DNA of 64,000 nt from Aedes albopictus (lineage: Eukaryota > Arthropoda > Insecta > Diptera > Culicidae). The notes under the pieces are model-generated. The model did not search any database, was not told the origin of the DNA, and worked only from the letters and a program-made list of their open reading frames with translations. The stretch is from the NCBI RefSeq assembly GCF_035046485.1, contig NC_085137.1, forward strand, positions 476,309,396 through 476,373,395. Reading direction: 5' to 3'. This document shows positions 32,919 through 43,633 of the stretch, piece by piece; position 1 is the first letter of the stretch, and every line of letters begins with the position of its first letter. A program made the translations under genes and the position numbers.

Positions 32919-33830
32919 CCGGCTAAAGGAATTTTTAAAAGATTATTTAAGAAATCCCTAAGAAGTATTGTGATAATCTCTAAAGAAAATCCGGGAGAGT
33001 CAATGAAGGAATCACGGAAGAAATTTATTGATTGACGACCGTCTTGATAATTTATGGGTCTTTTTGACGCTATATCGCTTTGCCCTGAGGATGAATGAAT
33101 AAACATTCGAAACGTCGGCTTTTAAACGGTTGATTTTAAAGAAACCCGAAGACCGATATAGCACCGAAAAGTCCCATAAATCACGGAAGAAATTTCTGGA
33201 GGAATTCCTGGAAGAATGCAGAAGGATTCCTCGAATAAATCATGAAATTAATGAAATACCTTAAAAAATGCCGTAAAGAGTCCCGGAAAGAATCCGTAAA
33301 GGAATCTCAAAAGAAATCCCTAAAGGATTTATGAGAAGAAAACTTGAAAGCATAATTAAACAAACATCGAGAGGAATCTCTTAAAGAAATCTAGGAAAAT
33401 CACTAAAAAAAATCCCGGAAGAATCCCGAAAGAATGCTCTGGTTGAATCCCTATGCAATCTCGGGAATAATCTGTGAAAATTTTACGGAAGAAATTAAGA
33501 AATTGCGGGAGAAATGTTTAACTAAAGCTCATGAGAAATGATTGAAGGTACCTCAGGGAGAATTCTGTAAGGAGTCGTAGAAACAATTTTGGAGGCTTCG
33601 CTAAAAGAATCTCGGGAAGAATTCCTTTGAAAATACTGATGAAATCCCAGAGAGAATCTTGGGAGGAATTCCTGAAGACGTCATCTAAAGCATATTTGGA
33701 GACAGAGTGGTGGGGGGGGGGGGGGGTACTACAAGATGAAACCTGCAAGAAATCCTAAGAGAAATGAATGGGGAATTATCTGGAGAAATTGCAGAATATC
33801 ATTGCAGAACTCCATTGCCCCCTATAACAA
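32919..33830. repeat. Degenerate array, purine phase
   Basis: Repetition of GAAGAATCCCGGAAGAAAT-type words. Contains a G15 run near 33711-33726 and the 153-bp insertion at 33027-33179. Confidence 0.5.
33027..33179 (+). mobile_element. 153-bp insertion with hammerhead-like core (Penelope-terminus-like)
   Basis: Bounded by a perfect 16-bp duplication, ATCACGGAAGAAATTT (33011-33026 and 33180-33195). It contains CTGAGGA (33085-33091), a hairpin GAATG-AATAAA-CATTC, then GAAAC (33109-33113). This is the order and spacing of the hammerhead CUGANGA...GAAA core. The following CGTCGGCTTTTAAA resembles CGGTCGACTTAAAAGG after the equivalent motif of the Penelope fragment at 51524-51568. Outer parts are inverted (TTTATGGGTCTTTTTGACGC with CGAAAAGTCCCATAAA). 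Ribozyme activity is inference. Confidence 0.55.
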
Positions 33831-35249
33831 AAAAAAACGTTTTATTAAGAATAATTAATTACGTAACTGGACAAAGTTTGGCCAGATAAATATATTTACA
33901 GAAAACACCTGAATTGTACCGTTTTCTTGAGCTGAGATAAGATGGTATGTGTGATCAATAGCTCTACCACAGCACCTTCTACTGAGAAAACTTCTTACGA
34001 GAAATTTTTCCATCGTAGCTTGTTATTATGATTCTGTAAATAATTTGCGAACAGTTCCACGAAGTGCCAGCTTTTGGTCTACGTAGTTTATAGACGTGCC
34101 ATATTCACATTCAGCCATCGCCATCCAACCAAATCAAAGCCCAATGAAACGAAACGCATCAATCATTATAAATCAAACCAAACAGAAACACAACTTCCGT
34201 CCGAATGTCACTAATTTACCTTGCAAATGAACGTTTCCCACAAGCAAGCTAACGAATCAAGCAGCGAATTTCCTGTGATGTGGAAGATTCCTTCCCCGGT
34301 TAAATCAGCCAAGCCACCAAACCGAGACCAAAACCAAGACTAGGGCAAGCTGTGATTGTTTGTCTCGAGACGTCCACCCACCAGGTTCCTCTTCTCATAC
34401 CTATATGTACGGTACACGGAATAGAAATTGCGGAGTTTGACGCTCAGTCAACACGCAACCCGGAGAGAGCCTGCATGGTCGTGCAGGCGGAAAGGTCTCC
34501 CATGCGTAGCACTAATTAAATCTCATTAATCTAAATTAGCGAACGGCTGCTCCTCTCGATGCCTGTGTATTTACACGTCCAACTCTAAGAATCTCGATGG
34601 GGGGTAGTGGGTGCGTGTGTGCTAGAAGCCTCGTGGTACGGCGCAATCTCTGCAACGAAAGAACTTTCTCGGTCCTGCTTGGGCCCGATCCTGATGCTGC
34701 CGTTTGTGTTGATTGTTTCCGAGCGAGCTTCGATCGGGTGACCTGTTGTGTGTGCCGTTGCCGACCGAGAACACCTCCGCAGTGAGTCGTGGTGATGCGT
34801 GAGCCCGCTGGGAACGAACCAAAGCAAGGGGAACCGAGCGAAAAAGTTTTATTTACTGTTTGCCGAGTCGTGATTTGGGCGGGCGGGGGTGGCGTCATCA
34901 ATTCGAAAGCTTGCGTGATGGATGCGTGTCGTCGAGGGGGATTTTCTTGCAGGAAGGGGAAACTGACGACGTGGCTGATGGCAGTGATTTCGGGGAATGC
35001 TGTGGTTGATTCGGACTTGAGTAATTCTTGAAATAGGGATCCAACTTGGCTTTCAAAGGTGTTGTTACTTGAAGGTTGGAAGACTTTGTTTTGTTTTTGA
35101 AAATAAACACCATTCGAAAACATTGTTTATTGTTTTGAAATGTGAATGTAATGGATTTTCTGATTGCTTTCCTCCTCATCAAACAATTTGAAAATTCTTG
35201 ATAAACCACCTTTGCGAAAAGGAAATTTGAGCAAACCAGCATAGTTTAT
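33831..35249. other. Island of apparently single-copy DNA
   Basis: No transposon remnants recognised. It contains a TAATTA/ATTAAT/AAATTAG cluster at 34512-34540, a possible TATA-less promoter at 34446-34482, and GC-richer DNA to 35040. A 195-codon minus frame (34536-35123) has no domain and is judged accidental. Regulatory content is plausible. Confidence 0.35.
34446..34482 (+). promoter_or_regulatory. Weak candidate core promoter (Inr plus DPE-like)
   Basis: GCTCAGTCAACAC contains insect initiator-like TCA motifs at 34444-34450. GGTCG at 34477-34481 is at +28 if transcription starts at A34450, the expected DPE place. There is no TATA box. No coding exon is recognised downstream, so this is only a motif-level suggestion. 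Confidence 0.2.
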
Positions 35250-35689
35250 TCTTCTGCGTATAATGTCTCCCAACTGAGATACAGTCTGAGCCTTGGAGGA
35301 CAACGGTTATTCGTTAATCACTTACTACTTTTAGTCCTGAGCACCCGTGGTGGTGCATAGGGCCGAATTTTTATGTTGAGGCTGCTCCACCGTGAGCCTC
35401 TTGGCCTTCCTAGGGAGCGATGTCCTGGTCAGTTCCACTTTAACGGGCGCTTGTAGATCCCGTTCCCGCCCCTGCGTAGAGTGTGGCCCATCCATCCCAA
35501 TTTTGCTCCCGAATTTCTGTCGGGAGTGTGTGGCTTTTGATAACATCGACATTGGAGATCCATCATGGTGAGACCACCATGCGCGAATTATAAATCGCAG
35601 CCACCTATTCATAAAGACCTGCAGCCGTTGAATGTTCTCCACTGATATACACCAGCTTTCATTGGCGTATAGCAGGACAGATTTCATTT

Positions 35690-35925
35690 CTCTCTCTCTC
35701 TTCTTGGCGTAACGTCCTCATTGGGACAAAGCCTGCTTCTCAGCTTAGTGTTCTATGAGCACTTCCACAGTTATTAACTGAGAGCTTCCTCTGCCAATGA
35801 CCATTTTGCATGCGTATATCGTGTGGCAGGCACGAAGATACTCTATGCCCAAGGAAGTCAAGGAAATTTTCTTTACGAAAAGATCCTGGACCGACCGGGA
35901 ATCGAACCCGGTGATTGAGACGGTC
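35690..35925 (-). mobile_element. 5'-truncated tRNA-headed SINE
   Basis: Same family as the plus-strand SINE at 47946-48225: shared CCCGGTCGGTCCAGGATC, GCATAGAGTATCTTCGTGCC (inverted here) and a CTTCTTGGCGTAACG 3' end. Box B remains, but box A and the 5' head are missing. It has no target duplication and lies exactly where the LINE has lost its RT core, so the head and LINE segment were probably removed in one deletion. Confidence 0.75.
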
Positions 35926-37390
35926 TAAAGCTTTTTCGTAATCAATCGACATTAGGTAGAGAGACTTTTGGAACTCATTGAGTTGCTCCAGAATAATACG
36001 GAGCGTGACAATATGGTCCACACAGGATCGCCGGGCATGGAATGCTGCTTGCTTCCGTCGGAGAGTTGCGCCAATCTTCTCCTGTATCCGATTAAGGATG
36101 ACTTTGCAAAGGATTTTGAGAATGATACACAGTAACATGATGCCTCGCCAATTATTGCATACAGTCAGGTCACCCTTTTTGGGTACCTTTAATAAAACGC
36201 CTTGCATCCAGTCGATCGAAAATGTCGCGGTTTCCTATATTTTGCAGAATAATTGATGCAGTAGTTGTGCAGATACTATGCGATCAGTTTTGAGCATCTC
36301 GGCTGATATATGATCGACCTCCGGGGATCTGTTCGATTTCATGCTACGATTGGCTGGCAGTTTCTATCTCGTGCCATGATGAAGCTTTGGTATTGACACG
36401 GATAATGCGTCGGACTTGCTGGGATATTGGTGGCTTGACCAACACTTACAAAAGGTTTCCAAAGTGCTCGAACCAGTATATCTGAAGTGTCGGTAAATAA
36501 CTGCCCAGACGTGTCTTTACATGCATTATAGCATTCAACTTAGTCCCACTAAGAGGACGCAAGACATTGCAGAGAAGATGAATGTCGCCGGTGCGGCTAT
36601 CTCGCATTCGCCGGCTAGAAAATCTGTCCACGCTCTTTTGTTCCATCTACATTTCACTTCCCAGACGCATAAGGATGCACGCTGTACATCGTATAGAGTA
36701 CTATTTTAAGTCACTATCGCATATATTTACGGCTGATGTACAATTTTCATCGCATATGATGTTATTTTTTGAATTTACTGCGATGTATCTGGTAAAATTA
36801 TATAAGAGTGCAAATTAACTTTTATAATGTCTGACTACATCGTAGTAGACGATATTCCGATGTTTTGTTGCGACGAGCTTTGCGTATTCGCAAAAACGTT
36901 CGAGTGAACTCGCAAAGTGGCAATTGAATTCGCATAATTGCGTACTGCGATGATTATACGACTTCGCTTGGTACTTTTCGAATTACGTCTGTTTAACCCG
37001 CATCGGTGTACAAACCAAATCGCATAAATGTGAAAATAAACTCGTTTAAATGTACATACAAACTCGCATAAGCTAGAATCGTTAACGTTGGCATATTGCG
37101 ATGTGATATGTGATAACAATGAATGAGGTACTGTTGGAGTGCCAAAAAGCTTAAAAAAAGTGAAAAGTCATCATTATGGTTGTGAAACAAGTTACAAAGT
37201 CAGAATTTTTGTTTTGTTGACCTGATAATTAACAATGGGTGGTGCTAGCAAGAGAGGAGTAGGGTTAACTGCGCGGGAAACCATGCTACGTTATTTTGAT
37301 CTCCAGATAGCCTGCCGAATACGTTCAGCGCACGTAAACCAAGTGCATTCCAACAAGCGCTGAGATGAGTTATAATGTCATGACAATTAA

Positions 37391-37506
37391 CCCTAAAAGG
37401 GATACCTTCATGGCCTCAGTTTCGTCACCTCGCTGAGTGTGTTCCATCAAAGACGAGCTCTGAAAGGCGCCTGGGGTCCAGTGGACCCCAGGTATCCCTT
37501 TTAGGG
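37391..37506. mobile_element. piggyBac-type MITE (116 bp)
   Basis: Termini CCCTAAAAGGGATACC and GGTATCCCTTTTAGGG, flanked by TTAA on both sides (37387-37390 and 37507-37510). TTAA duplication and CCCTA ends are the piggyBac signature. A second copy is at 40280-40391. Non-coding. Confidence 0.85.
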
Positions 37507-37791
37507 TTAATCAGTGTTTCATAAGTACTGTTTGGTGTTAAGCATGAAGTGCGGCTCGATAATCCAAAGGTTATTAGTTCGATACTTATGTGACAAGATT
37601 TTTTTATTTCGAATATTTTTAAGTTGCATAAGATGCTATATTACGTCACAATAGTGCATACCGTGCATCGCACAAGATATAGCTTCAAGTCATATAGCGT
37701 CATTATTTTTCCGTCAATGCACGTATAGTGCCTCCACTTTTGTACGCATAAGGCACTTTTACTGCATCTTATGCGATGTAACTTTACCGTA

Positions 37792-38176
37792 CAGTTGACT
37801 CTCTACATCTCGATATTGAAGGGACCATCGAGATAGGGAGAGATCGAATTCAAGATTCAATTTACAATGCGCACTAGATTGAAAACCCATCCGTAACTAG
37901 GAAAAACCGTCAACAAACAGATGTCACTTTACCTTCCCAGAATGTTTTGCACCTAAGAAACGAGATCTAGTAACCTGTGAAAACGGGCATATCGACATAT
38001 GGAGAGAAAATCCAGAACAAAAACCAACGAGATCGCATCGAGATAGAGAGATATCGAGATAAGGAAATATCGACATGTAGAAAGGTAAAATGTATGCAGA
38101 TTGAAGGGACCGACCAAACCATCGAGATAGGGAAAGATATCGAGATGTAGAGCATCGACATGTGGAGAGTCGACTG
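37792..38176. mobile_element. TA-flanked MITE (385 bp)
   Basis: Ends CAGTTGACTCTCTACATCTC and GACATGTGGAGAGTCGACTG, flanked by TA (37790-37791 and 38177-38178). The inside is full of ATCGAGATAGGGA and ATCGACATGTAG iterations. Tc1/mariner or pogo-like by its ends. Non-coding. Confidence 0.75.
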
Positions 38177-38447
38177 TATAAAAGTACGTATAACATGAAC
38201 ATAAACTTCATTCCCCATAAACATTGTTGCTGTACAATGCACGAATAAGCCATTCATAAGCTTAATTTTTGAAATTTTGGTTGAATAAGCTGTTATTCAG
38301 CTACCATTGTTAGTTGGGTTATACGTGCAAAATGGTTGTCTGGGATCCTTCTCGATTGCCGAACGGGCTACGGCTTTGGCTCCTCGTATTTTCGCTTGCT
38401 AAATCGAAAGTGTGGCATTCCTTCGCTTCTCTTCAGTTATCCCTGAG

Positions 38448-38598
38448 GGGTCATCCATTAAATACGTCACGCTCAGAGGGGAGGGGGTACAAGAAAGAGT
38501 GACAAGCAATCCTATGGGTATATGAAAGCCTCGTACGAAGGGGAGGGGGAGGACTTGAGAATTCCCTAATTTTGCGTGACGTACTAAATGGATACCCC
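38448..38598. mobile_element. Short palindromic MITE (151 bp)
   Basis: Ends GGGTCATCCATTAAATACGT and ACGTACTAAATGGATACCCC with inner GAGGGGAGGGGG tracts. CTGAG at 38443-38447 and 38599-38603 is the likely duplication. Belongs to or resembles the GTCCATAAA group. Confidence 0.65.
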
Positions 38599-38749
38599 CT
38601 GAGTGCGTAGTTCACCTAAAATATTCTCGCCGGTGGCGATTATGGCGTACTTGATGGCACTTTGTTGATCTTCAACGCTTCCACCTTCCGGAATGCCCGG
38701 TTCTCCAGCTCATCGACGAAGGATTTTTTACAGTGCTGTCATGGTAAAA

Positions 38750-40430
38750 TCAGAGCTAATTACTCAAGGTTTTAAAAATTTTGCACCCCCTATGATGGTT
38801 CACCCTCATTGTATTGAATTTAATAGTATTGTTCAATGAAACTATTTCAGAAAAATCTCTCAATGATATTTTTTCATGATTTTTTTTTCTGATATTATTG
38901 AAGAAGGTGCATTCTTGCTTTATTCCAAGTATTTTTCCCCAGGAGTTCTTGTAAATAATTATCAATAATTTTCACAACGGCTTTTCCTCGAGAAGTTCTG
39001 CAGGAATTCCTTCGAGGATTCTTGCAGGAGCTTCTTTCCTTCAGAAATTCAGATTTATTCCAGTAACTCTTTAAGAAATTATTATTGGAATTTCTCCAGA
39101 GGTTCCTGCGGGTATTACTCCAAATATTTTCCAAGGGATTATCTTCACGAATTCTTCCAAGAATTCTCTTATACATTTATTCAAAAATTCCTCCAGAAAT
39201 TATTCCTTGGCGCTTTTCCAGAAAATTCACTAGAAAATTTTTAAGAAAATTACCTAGTAGTTCCTCCGAAGATTTCTCAAGATATTTCTCATGGAGATGA
39301 TTTATAGATTCTTTTTAGTTTTTTTTAACCTTTCTTCTGGGATTATTTCAATTTTTTCCAGTTATATTTCAGAAATTATCTCCAGAAGGATTTATCCCAA
39401 AAATTACCTCAGAAAATTCTCTAGGATTAATCCTTGGCATTTCACCAAGATTTTTTCAACAAATTCTTCTAATATTACCTGCAGATGGTTTTCAAATCAT
39501 TATTACTTCAGAGATTTTCTTTTAACTTTCGCCAGATTTTCTACGAAAATTAATCCATGCATTACAATACAAACCGGTGTCTTTGAAAATTGTGCAAGAA
39601 TTCGTCCATTACCTTTGTGGGGGAGAGGGGGGGGCAAATTGGGTGGCTTTTTCTAATTTTTCGTATGGATTTTTTTTAAATTGTGATATATTGGGGGAGG
39701 GCAAAACCATGCTTGCCCCCCCTCAAGTTGGTGCCTATGCCTTTGTCTTTCCATCAGTTAATTCTCTTGGTTTTGCTTAAAAAATTTCTCTAGAATTTTT
39801 TCCTTGGAATTACTCGCTGATTGCCTCCAGAAGTTTCTCATAAAAGTTTTCTAGGAATTCCTTTAGAGACTACTTCAGGAATTGGTTCAGGGGAAATCTA
39901 TTCAGAAACTTCTTCAGAAAAGTTTCTATAATTTCTTCTGGGAAACCCAAAAGGTGACTCCGAAATTTATCAAGGGATAAAATTAGAAAATTCTCCAGGA
40001 ATTCCTAAGGATTTTTTTTTTCAAAAATTTATTCTGGTTATTCTTTTGCAATTTCTGATACAACTTATTCAAAATCTCTGCAAATTATCTGAAAAAAAGA
40101 TTCAAGAAGAATCCTCCTTTTGTGAACTTTGTAGGAGATTCAATTCCATTCAATTCACTTTATAGTAAGTATCTTCGCAGAAGCGTTTGTTTTAAGACGA
40201 ATTACTGAAGAAATTCATTATTACAAATTATGGATGGTTTTTTGAAAGTACTCGTGGAGGAATCGGTGTACGTGTTTAACCCTAAAAGGGATACCTGGCC
40301 TCAGTTTCGTCACCTCGCTGAGTGTGTTCCATCAAAGACGAGCTCTGATAGGCGCCTGGGGTCCGATGGACCTCAGGTATCCCTTTTAGGGTTAAAAAAA
40401 TACCTGGAAAAACACTTGGATAAACTTTTT
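38750..40430. repeat. Degenerate array, pyrimidine phase
   Basis: Long run of TTCCTCCAGAAATT, CAGGAATTCCTTCG and TTCTCAAG-type words with about 12-15 bp spacing. At 39604-39740 a G-rich insert (GGGGGAGAGGGGGGG and CTTGCCCCCCCTC) interrupts it. A piggyBac-type MITE lies at 40280-40391 close to the phase switch. The 70-120-codon frames here are products of the periodicity. Confidence 0.6.
40280..40391. mobile_element. piggyBac-type MITE (112 bp), second copy
   Basis: Termini and body match 37391-37506 (CCTCAGTTTCGTCACCTCGC, GACGAGCTCTGA). TTAA flanks at 40276-40279 and 40392-40395. Confidence 0.85.
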
Positions 40431-41400
40431 TAAAAGTGCTGGAAAAATCTCTTTAGAAATTTTTAATTAAATTTCAGTAGAATTCCCCAGAAAATATTTA
40501 AGGAGAATTACTGAATGAGTTCTTATGAGAACCCTTAGGAAAACTCCTAAAAGTATCCTTGGAGGAAATTCTGGTAAAATACATAAGAAAATATCAAAAG
40601 CAAATATTGAATGAATTTCCATAGAAATCTATAAAGCATTCCCAGGAAGTTATAATGCAAGAATCTCTGAAGGCATTTCTGCAGCATTTTGTACATGAAT
40701 CTCTGAATAAATTCTGAATTATCCCTGATGAAATTCGTTACGACATTTTTGTAGAAATATCTGTACGAATTTCTGAAATTCATGTGGAGATTTTTGGAAC
40801 AATTATTGGAAAAACTTGTAAAGTAATCGTTGAAATAATTTTTGAAATAATCTCAGAAAAAAATCTGAGGTAATCTCTAACAGAGTTTCAGACGAAATCC
40901 ATGGAAAACATCTCAAAGAAATTCTTGGAAACAATTCTGGACTCATTTTCAAGGGAATCCAGGGCGTCCTGGAGATTTTTTTTTTAAATGTCTGGAAGAA
41001 TTTTTGAGGAAAAAAGTGGAATTTCTGAGAGAGAAAAAAACACTTTAGAGATTTTATGATAAAATTCCTGGAGTTATTTCTGAAGCTATATATGGTTAAA
41101 TTTTGGAAAGATCCGTAGAAAATTCTATGGAGATCTTTGAAGGAATCCCTGACAAAGTTTCATAAAGATATCTTGGAAGATTTTGAATGAATTCCTGTAG
41201 TAAATTCTCAAATAAATATTTGATAGATAAAACTATGGTAGAGATAAATGTTCGAACAAAAATCCCTGGAAGAATATCCAAAATAGACCCAATATTACAA
41301 AGTTTGAGGGCAAAAAAATGAGAACTCGCTCGGGTAACTTTATCTAAAAATATAAAAAAAAAACTTCTCATGTTTAGGAGGCAAATTGCTTATATTGAGG
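40431..41400. repeat. Degenerate array, purine phase
   Basis: The array continues after 40430 in reverse-complement sense: GGAGGAAATTCTGG, AATCTCTGAAGGCATTTCTG and similar. With 38750-40430 it forms a very imperfect inverted arrangement. Confidence 0.55.
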
Positions 41401-41404
41401 AGGA

Positions 41405-41580
41405 AAAATTTCCACGTTTCATGGATGCCAGACGTTGTTTGAGTCGCACCTTTTCCGTGAACAGATTCTCGGGATGTACCTTCTTAACCTAGCTGGAGTG
41501 CCCAGGCTGCAGTATGTAGGACGGTCCAGATTGTCGACTCACCATTTGGCAGCCCTTCATTGTTGAATGATTTGATTAAT
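41405..41580 (-). mobile_element. Fragment resembling an RTE-type 5' UTR
   Basis: The reverse complement contains CTGCAGCCTGGGCACT, AGCTAGGTTAAGAAGGTAC and ATCTGTTCACGG in the same order as 7190-7260. Non-coding LINE debris by that comparison. Confidence 0.4.
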
Positions 41581-41770
41581 TTTCTTTAATCATGCCACCC
41601 TGCGATTCACTAATAGGTGTTTTTTCACCTTCTTGGCTACCCAGCCAGCAATTTAGTTTCTATATCAAAATTGTAACTGAAATAGTCACACATATATAGC
41701 ACCAAAGAAATCGTATTCAATGCACGAAACAGGCATATACATACTGAAGTGGAGGCCATATCGAAACATA

Positions 41771-42738
41771 GGGGTAGGCGGGGCATTATGGACAACCGGG
41801 GCAGAATGGACACCCTCAGTATTTTGAAATATGCGAACTTTTTTGAACTTTTAATGAATGGAGAATATAGTCCATTTGTCTAAACGTAGTTTCAGGAAAT
41901 AAACATTCGAAATTAAAATTATACTTGATTTTACACGAAAAAGTTGCGTCCTTCGTTTGTTGTGCATGAAAATTATAATTTTCACACCATCTAAAATAAG
42001 ATTTAGTGATTAATTTATTGCAGGTCGATTAAAACCTGATATTTCTAGAACACATGCAAGTAGTTATGCTGTATCTACATGCTTAACATGTTTATATTTT
42101 CTTCTTTATTATATCAAAAATCAAGTTTGGAAATATCTTCTGCTGCTGGGGCAAAATGGACACTCACCTTTTTGAAAGAAGCGGCAAGGGAAAAATATAA
42201 CCTAAATCACAAACCTACCAAATTCTTCGATTTCAGTATATTTTCGGTTAAATGTTCACTATAGTAGACATAGGGTGAAACAAATTGGTCAAAAAACGAC
42301 AGAAGTGGAAAATAGTTGTTCTAGGCACAGCTGTACATGCCGACAAAAACGAAGCTTTATGCAAAACAGCCTGAATTTAAATTAACTGAACAAAAATGAA
42401 CTACTTCGGCTTATTACTCCTCCATAATAGTTGTTTTGTAATGAAATGACTTTATAGGTGTAAATAATGTACGAAATTCGTAAAAATCTCATGGTGTCCA
42501 TATTGCCCCATGGGGGTGTTCATTCTGCCCCGTATGCTTGAAGACGGTCATGAAAAACTAACATTTTTCAAAACATTTTTTGAAGTGGATAAATCATTTT
42601 TCTTCGTGAGCATTCTTATGCAATAGATGCTAAATAGACTTTAAAAGGATACATGTATCAAAAAACTAAACTTTTTTGACATCTTGCCAGGTAAAGTTGG
42701 CAAAAACCTTAGGGTGTCCATATTGCCCCGCCTACCCC
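41771..42738. mobile_element. TA-flanked TIR element (968 bp)
   Basis: Ends GGGGTAGGCGGGGCATTATG and CATATTGCCCCGCCTACCCC, flanked by TA (41769-41770 and 42739-42740). The motif GGGGCA(G/A)AATGGACA is repeated inside in both orientations (41801, 42147, 42494, 42515). No transposase; the frame at 42079-42264 has no domain. Confidence 0.75.
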
Positions 42739-42884
42739 TATATACGATTACTACTGCGATTTCATCCAACATGATTTACGATTTCTTGAAAAATTTCTAC
42801 GATTTCGCCGATTTTCTCCATCTAAATATACGATTTGCATGATCTTATTACGCTTGAGTGTACCGATATACGACTCAAGATTTT

Positions 42885-42985
42885 TAAATTAAAAAAAAAT
42901 GGTGTTCGATGGGAATCGAACTTAGGTCCTTTGATTGTGAACTGCGTGTTATCTCTACTGGCTATATTGCCAAGTTGGAAGTGGA
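42885..42985 (-). ncRNA. tRNA-like Pol III module
   Basis: The minus strand has box A TAGCCAGTAGAGATAAC (42964-42948), box B AGTTCGATTCCC (42922-42911) and then T9, a Pol III terminator. The acceptor stem cannot be closed, so it is not a functional tRNA. It looks like a SINE head or tRNA-derived module. Confidence 0.5.
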
Positions 42986-43220
42986 GAGTTCAAAGTGAAA
43001 GGGAGGAAACGAATAAAAATTAGCATGATACGATGCGGGACTTGTGGTGGGACCGTTGTTGTTGTGCATTGAGTGGCAAAAAAAGTGGTGCCGTGCAAGA
43101 GGTTCGGAATTAACATCGTTGTTGGAATCTATACACCACTTATTATAAGTGAGCTGCTGTATGTAAACAGTATGAAAACCTAAATATTTGGTTGAAATTA
43201 TTGCTACCATTGTTGGCATA

Positions 43221-43633
43221 CACTCTTAGAAAAAATCATGTAAATTTAAGTTCACTTGGATGCACATAAAAGGAGCGGCCCGTTTGACACAAATTTACGT
43301 CTTATATTACAAATAAAGTCGAGCTAGCAATCGCTAGAGCCGAAACGAGAGATAAAACATATGCAAGTAAAATAATGAACCGGATTCGAACTCTGGTCCG
43401 CTGATTGAGAGGCACGTACCATACCTCTCGGCTGTATCACCGAGTTATGAGGCAAACGATAAATGTAAAACTGTTTCTACCTATCCCGTCAGATGGGTTT
43501 GTTGACATCTTGTGCAACCAACTCAAACTTACATGATGGATGTAAAATTGAGTCAAATTTGCCATTCAGTCATGGAATGTTTACGTACGTTGATGGTTTA
43601 CGTCACGTGTAAATTCCTAATTTTTTAAGAGTG
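43221..43633. mobile_element. TA-flanked MITE with a tRNA-like module (413 bp)
   Basis: Ends CACTCTTAGAAAAAAT and AATTTTTTAAGAGTG, flanked by TA (43219-43220 and 43634-43635). Subterminal CATGTAAATTTA and GTGTAAATTCC. It contains a minus-strand Pol III-like module at 43330-43455. Confidence 0.8.
43330..43455 (-). ncRNA. tRNA-like Pol III module in the MITE
   Basis: Box A TGATACAGCCGAGAGGTA (43439-43422) and box B GAGTTCGAATCC (43393-43382), with a TTTT soon after. No complete cloverleaf can be drawn. Either a SINE inserted in the MITE or an integral part of the family. Confidence 0.5.

Larger units (their letters stand above)
36660..38344. mobile_element. CCCAGACAACC element, long copy, in the second LINE type
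   Basis: Left end CCCAGACGCATAAGGATGC (the ACAACCAGGCAT part is deleted) and right end AAATGGTTGTCTGGG. The body is colinear with 24899-26736. Removing it rejoins the LINE linker frame (IEKD to EVKCRWNKRAW). It carries a piggyBac-type MITE (37391-37506), a TA-flanked MITE (37792-38176) and an extra about 115-bp segment near 38205-38320. Confidence 0.75.
35250..38735 (-). pseudogene. RTE-like LINE of a second type, deleted and interrupted
   Basis: Read on minus: 38735-38604 and 38447-38345 (FVDELENRAFRKVEALKINK and ARSAIEKD linker), then 36659-36420 (WNKRAWTD, MRDSRTGDIHLLCNVLRPLS), then 36207-35940 with RT blocks KKGDLTVCNNWRGIMLL, ILNRIQEKIGATLRRKQAAF and LYLMSIDYEKALDRLNH. The sequence then jumps to the C-terminal KSVLLYANESWC and RWLRFIIRAWW at 35687-35331. 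The catalytic FADD region (roughly 1 kb) is missing. Insertions: SINE 35690, CCCAGACAACC element 36660, MITE 38448. The protein wording differs from copies A, B and C, so it is a separate family. Confidence 0.7.

Noticed and set aside
34536..35123. 195-codon minus-strand open frame
   Set aside because: Compositional bias and no recognisable domain. Overlapping frames on both strands are equally open.
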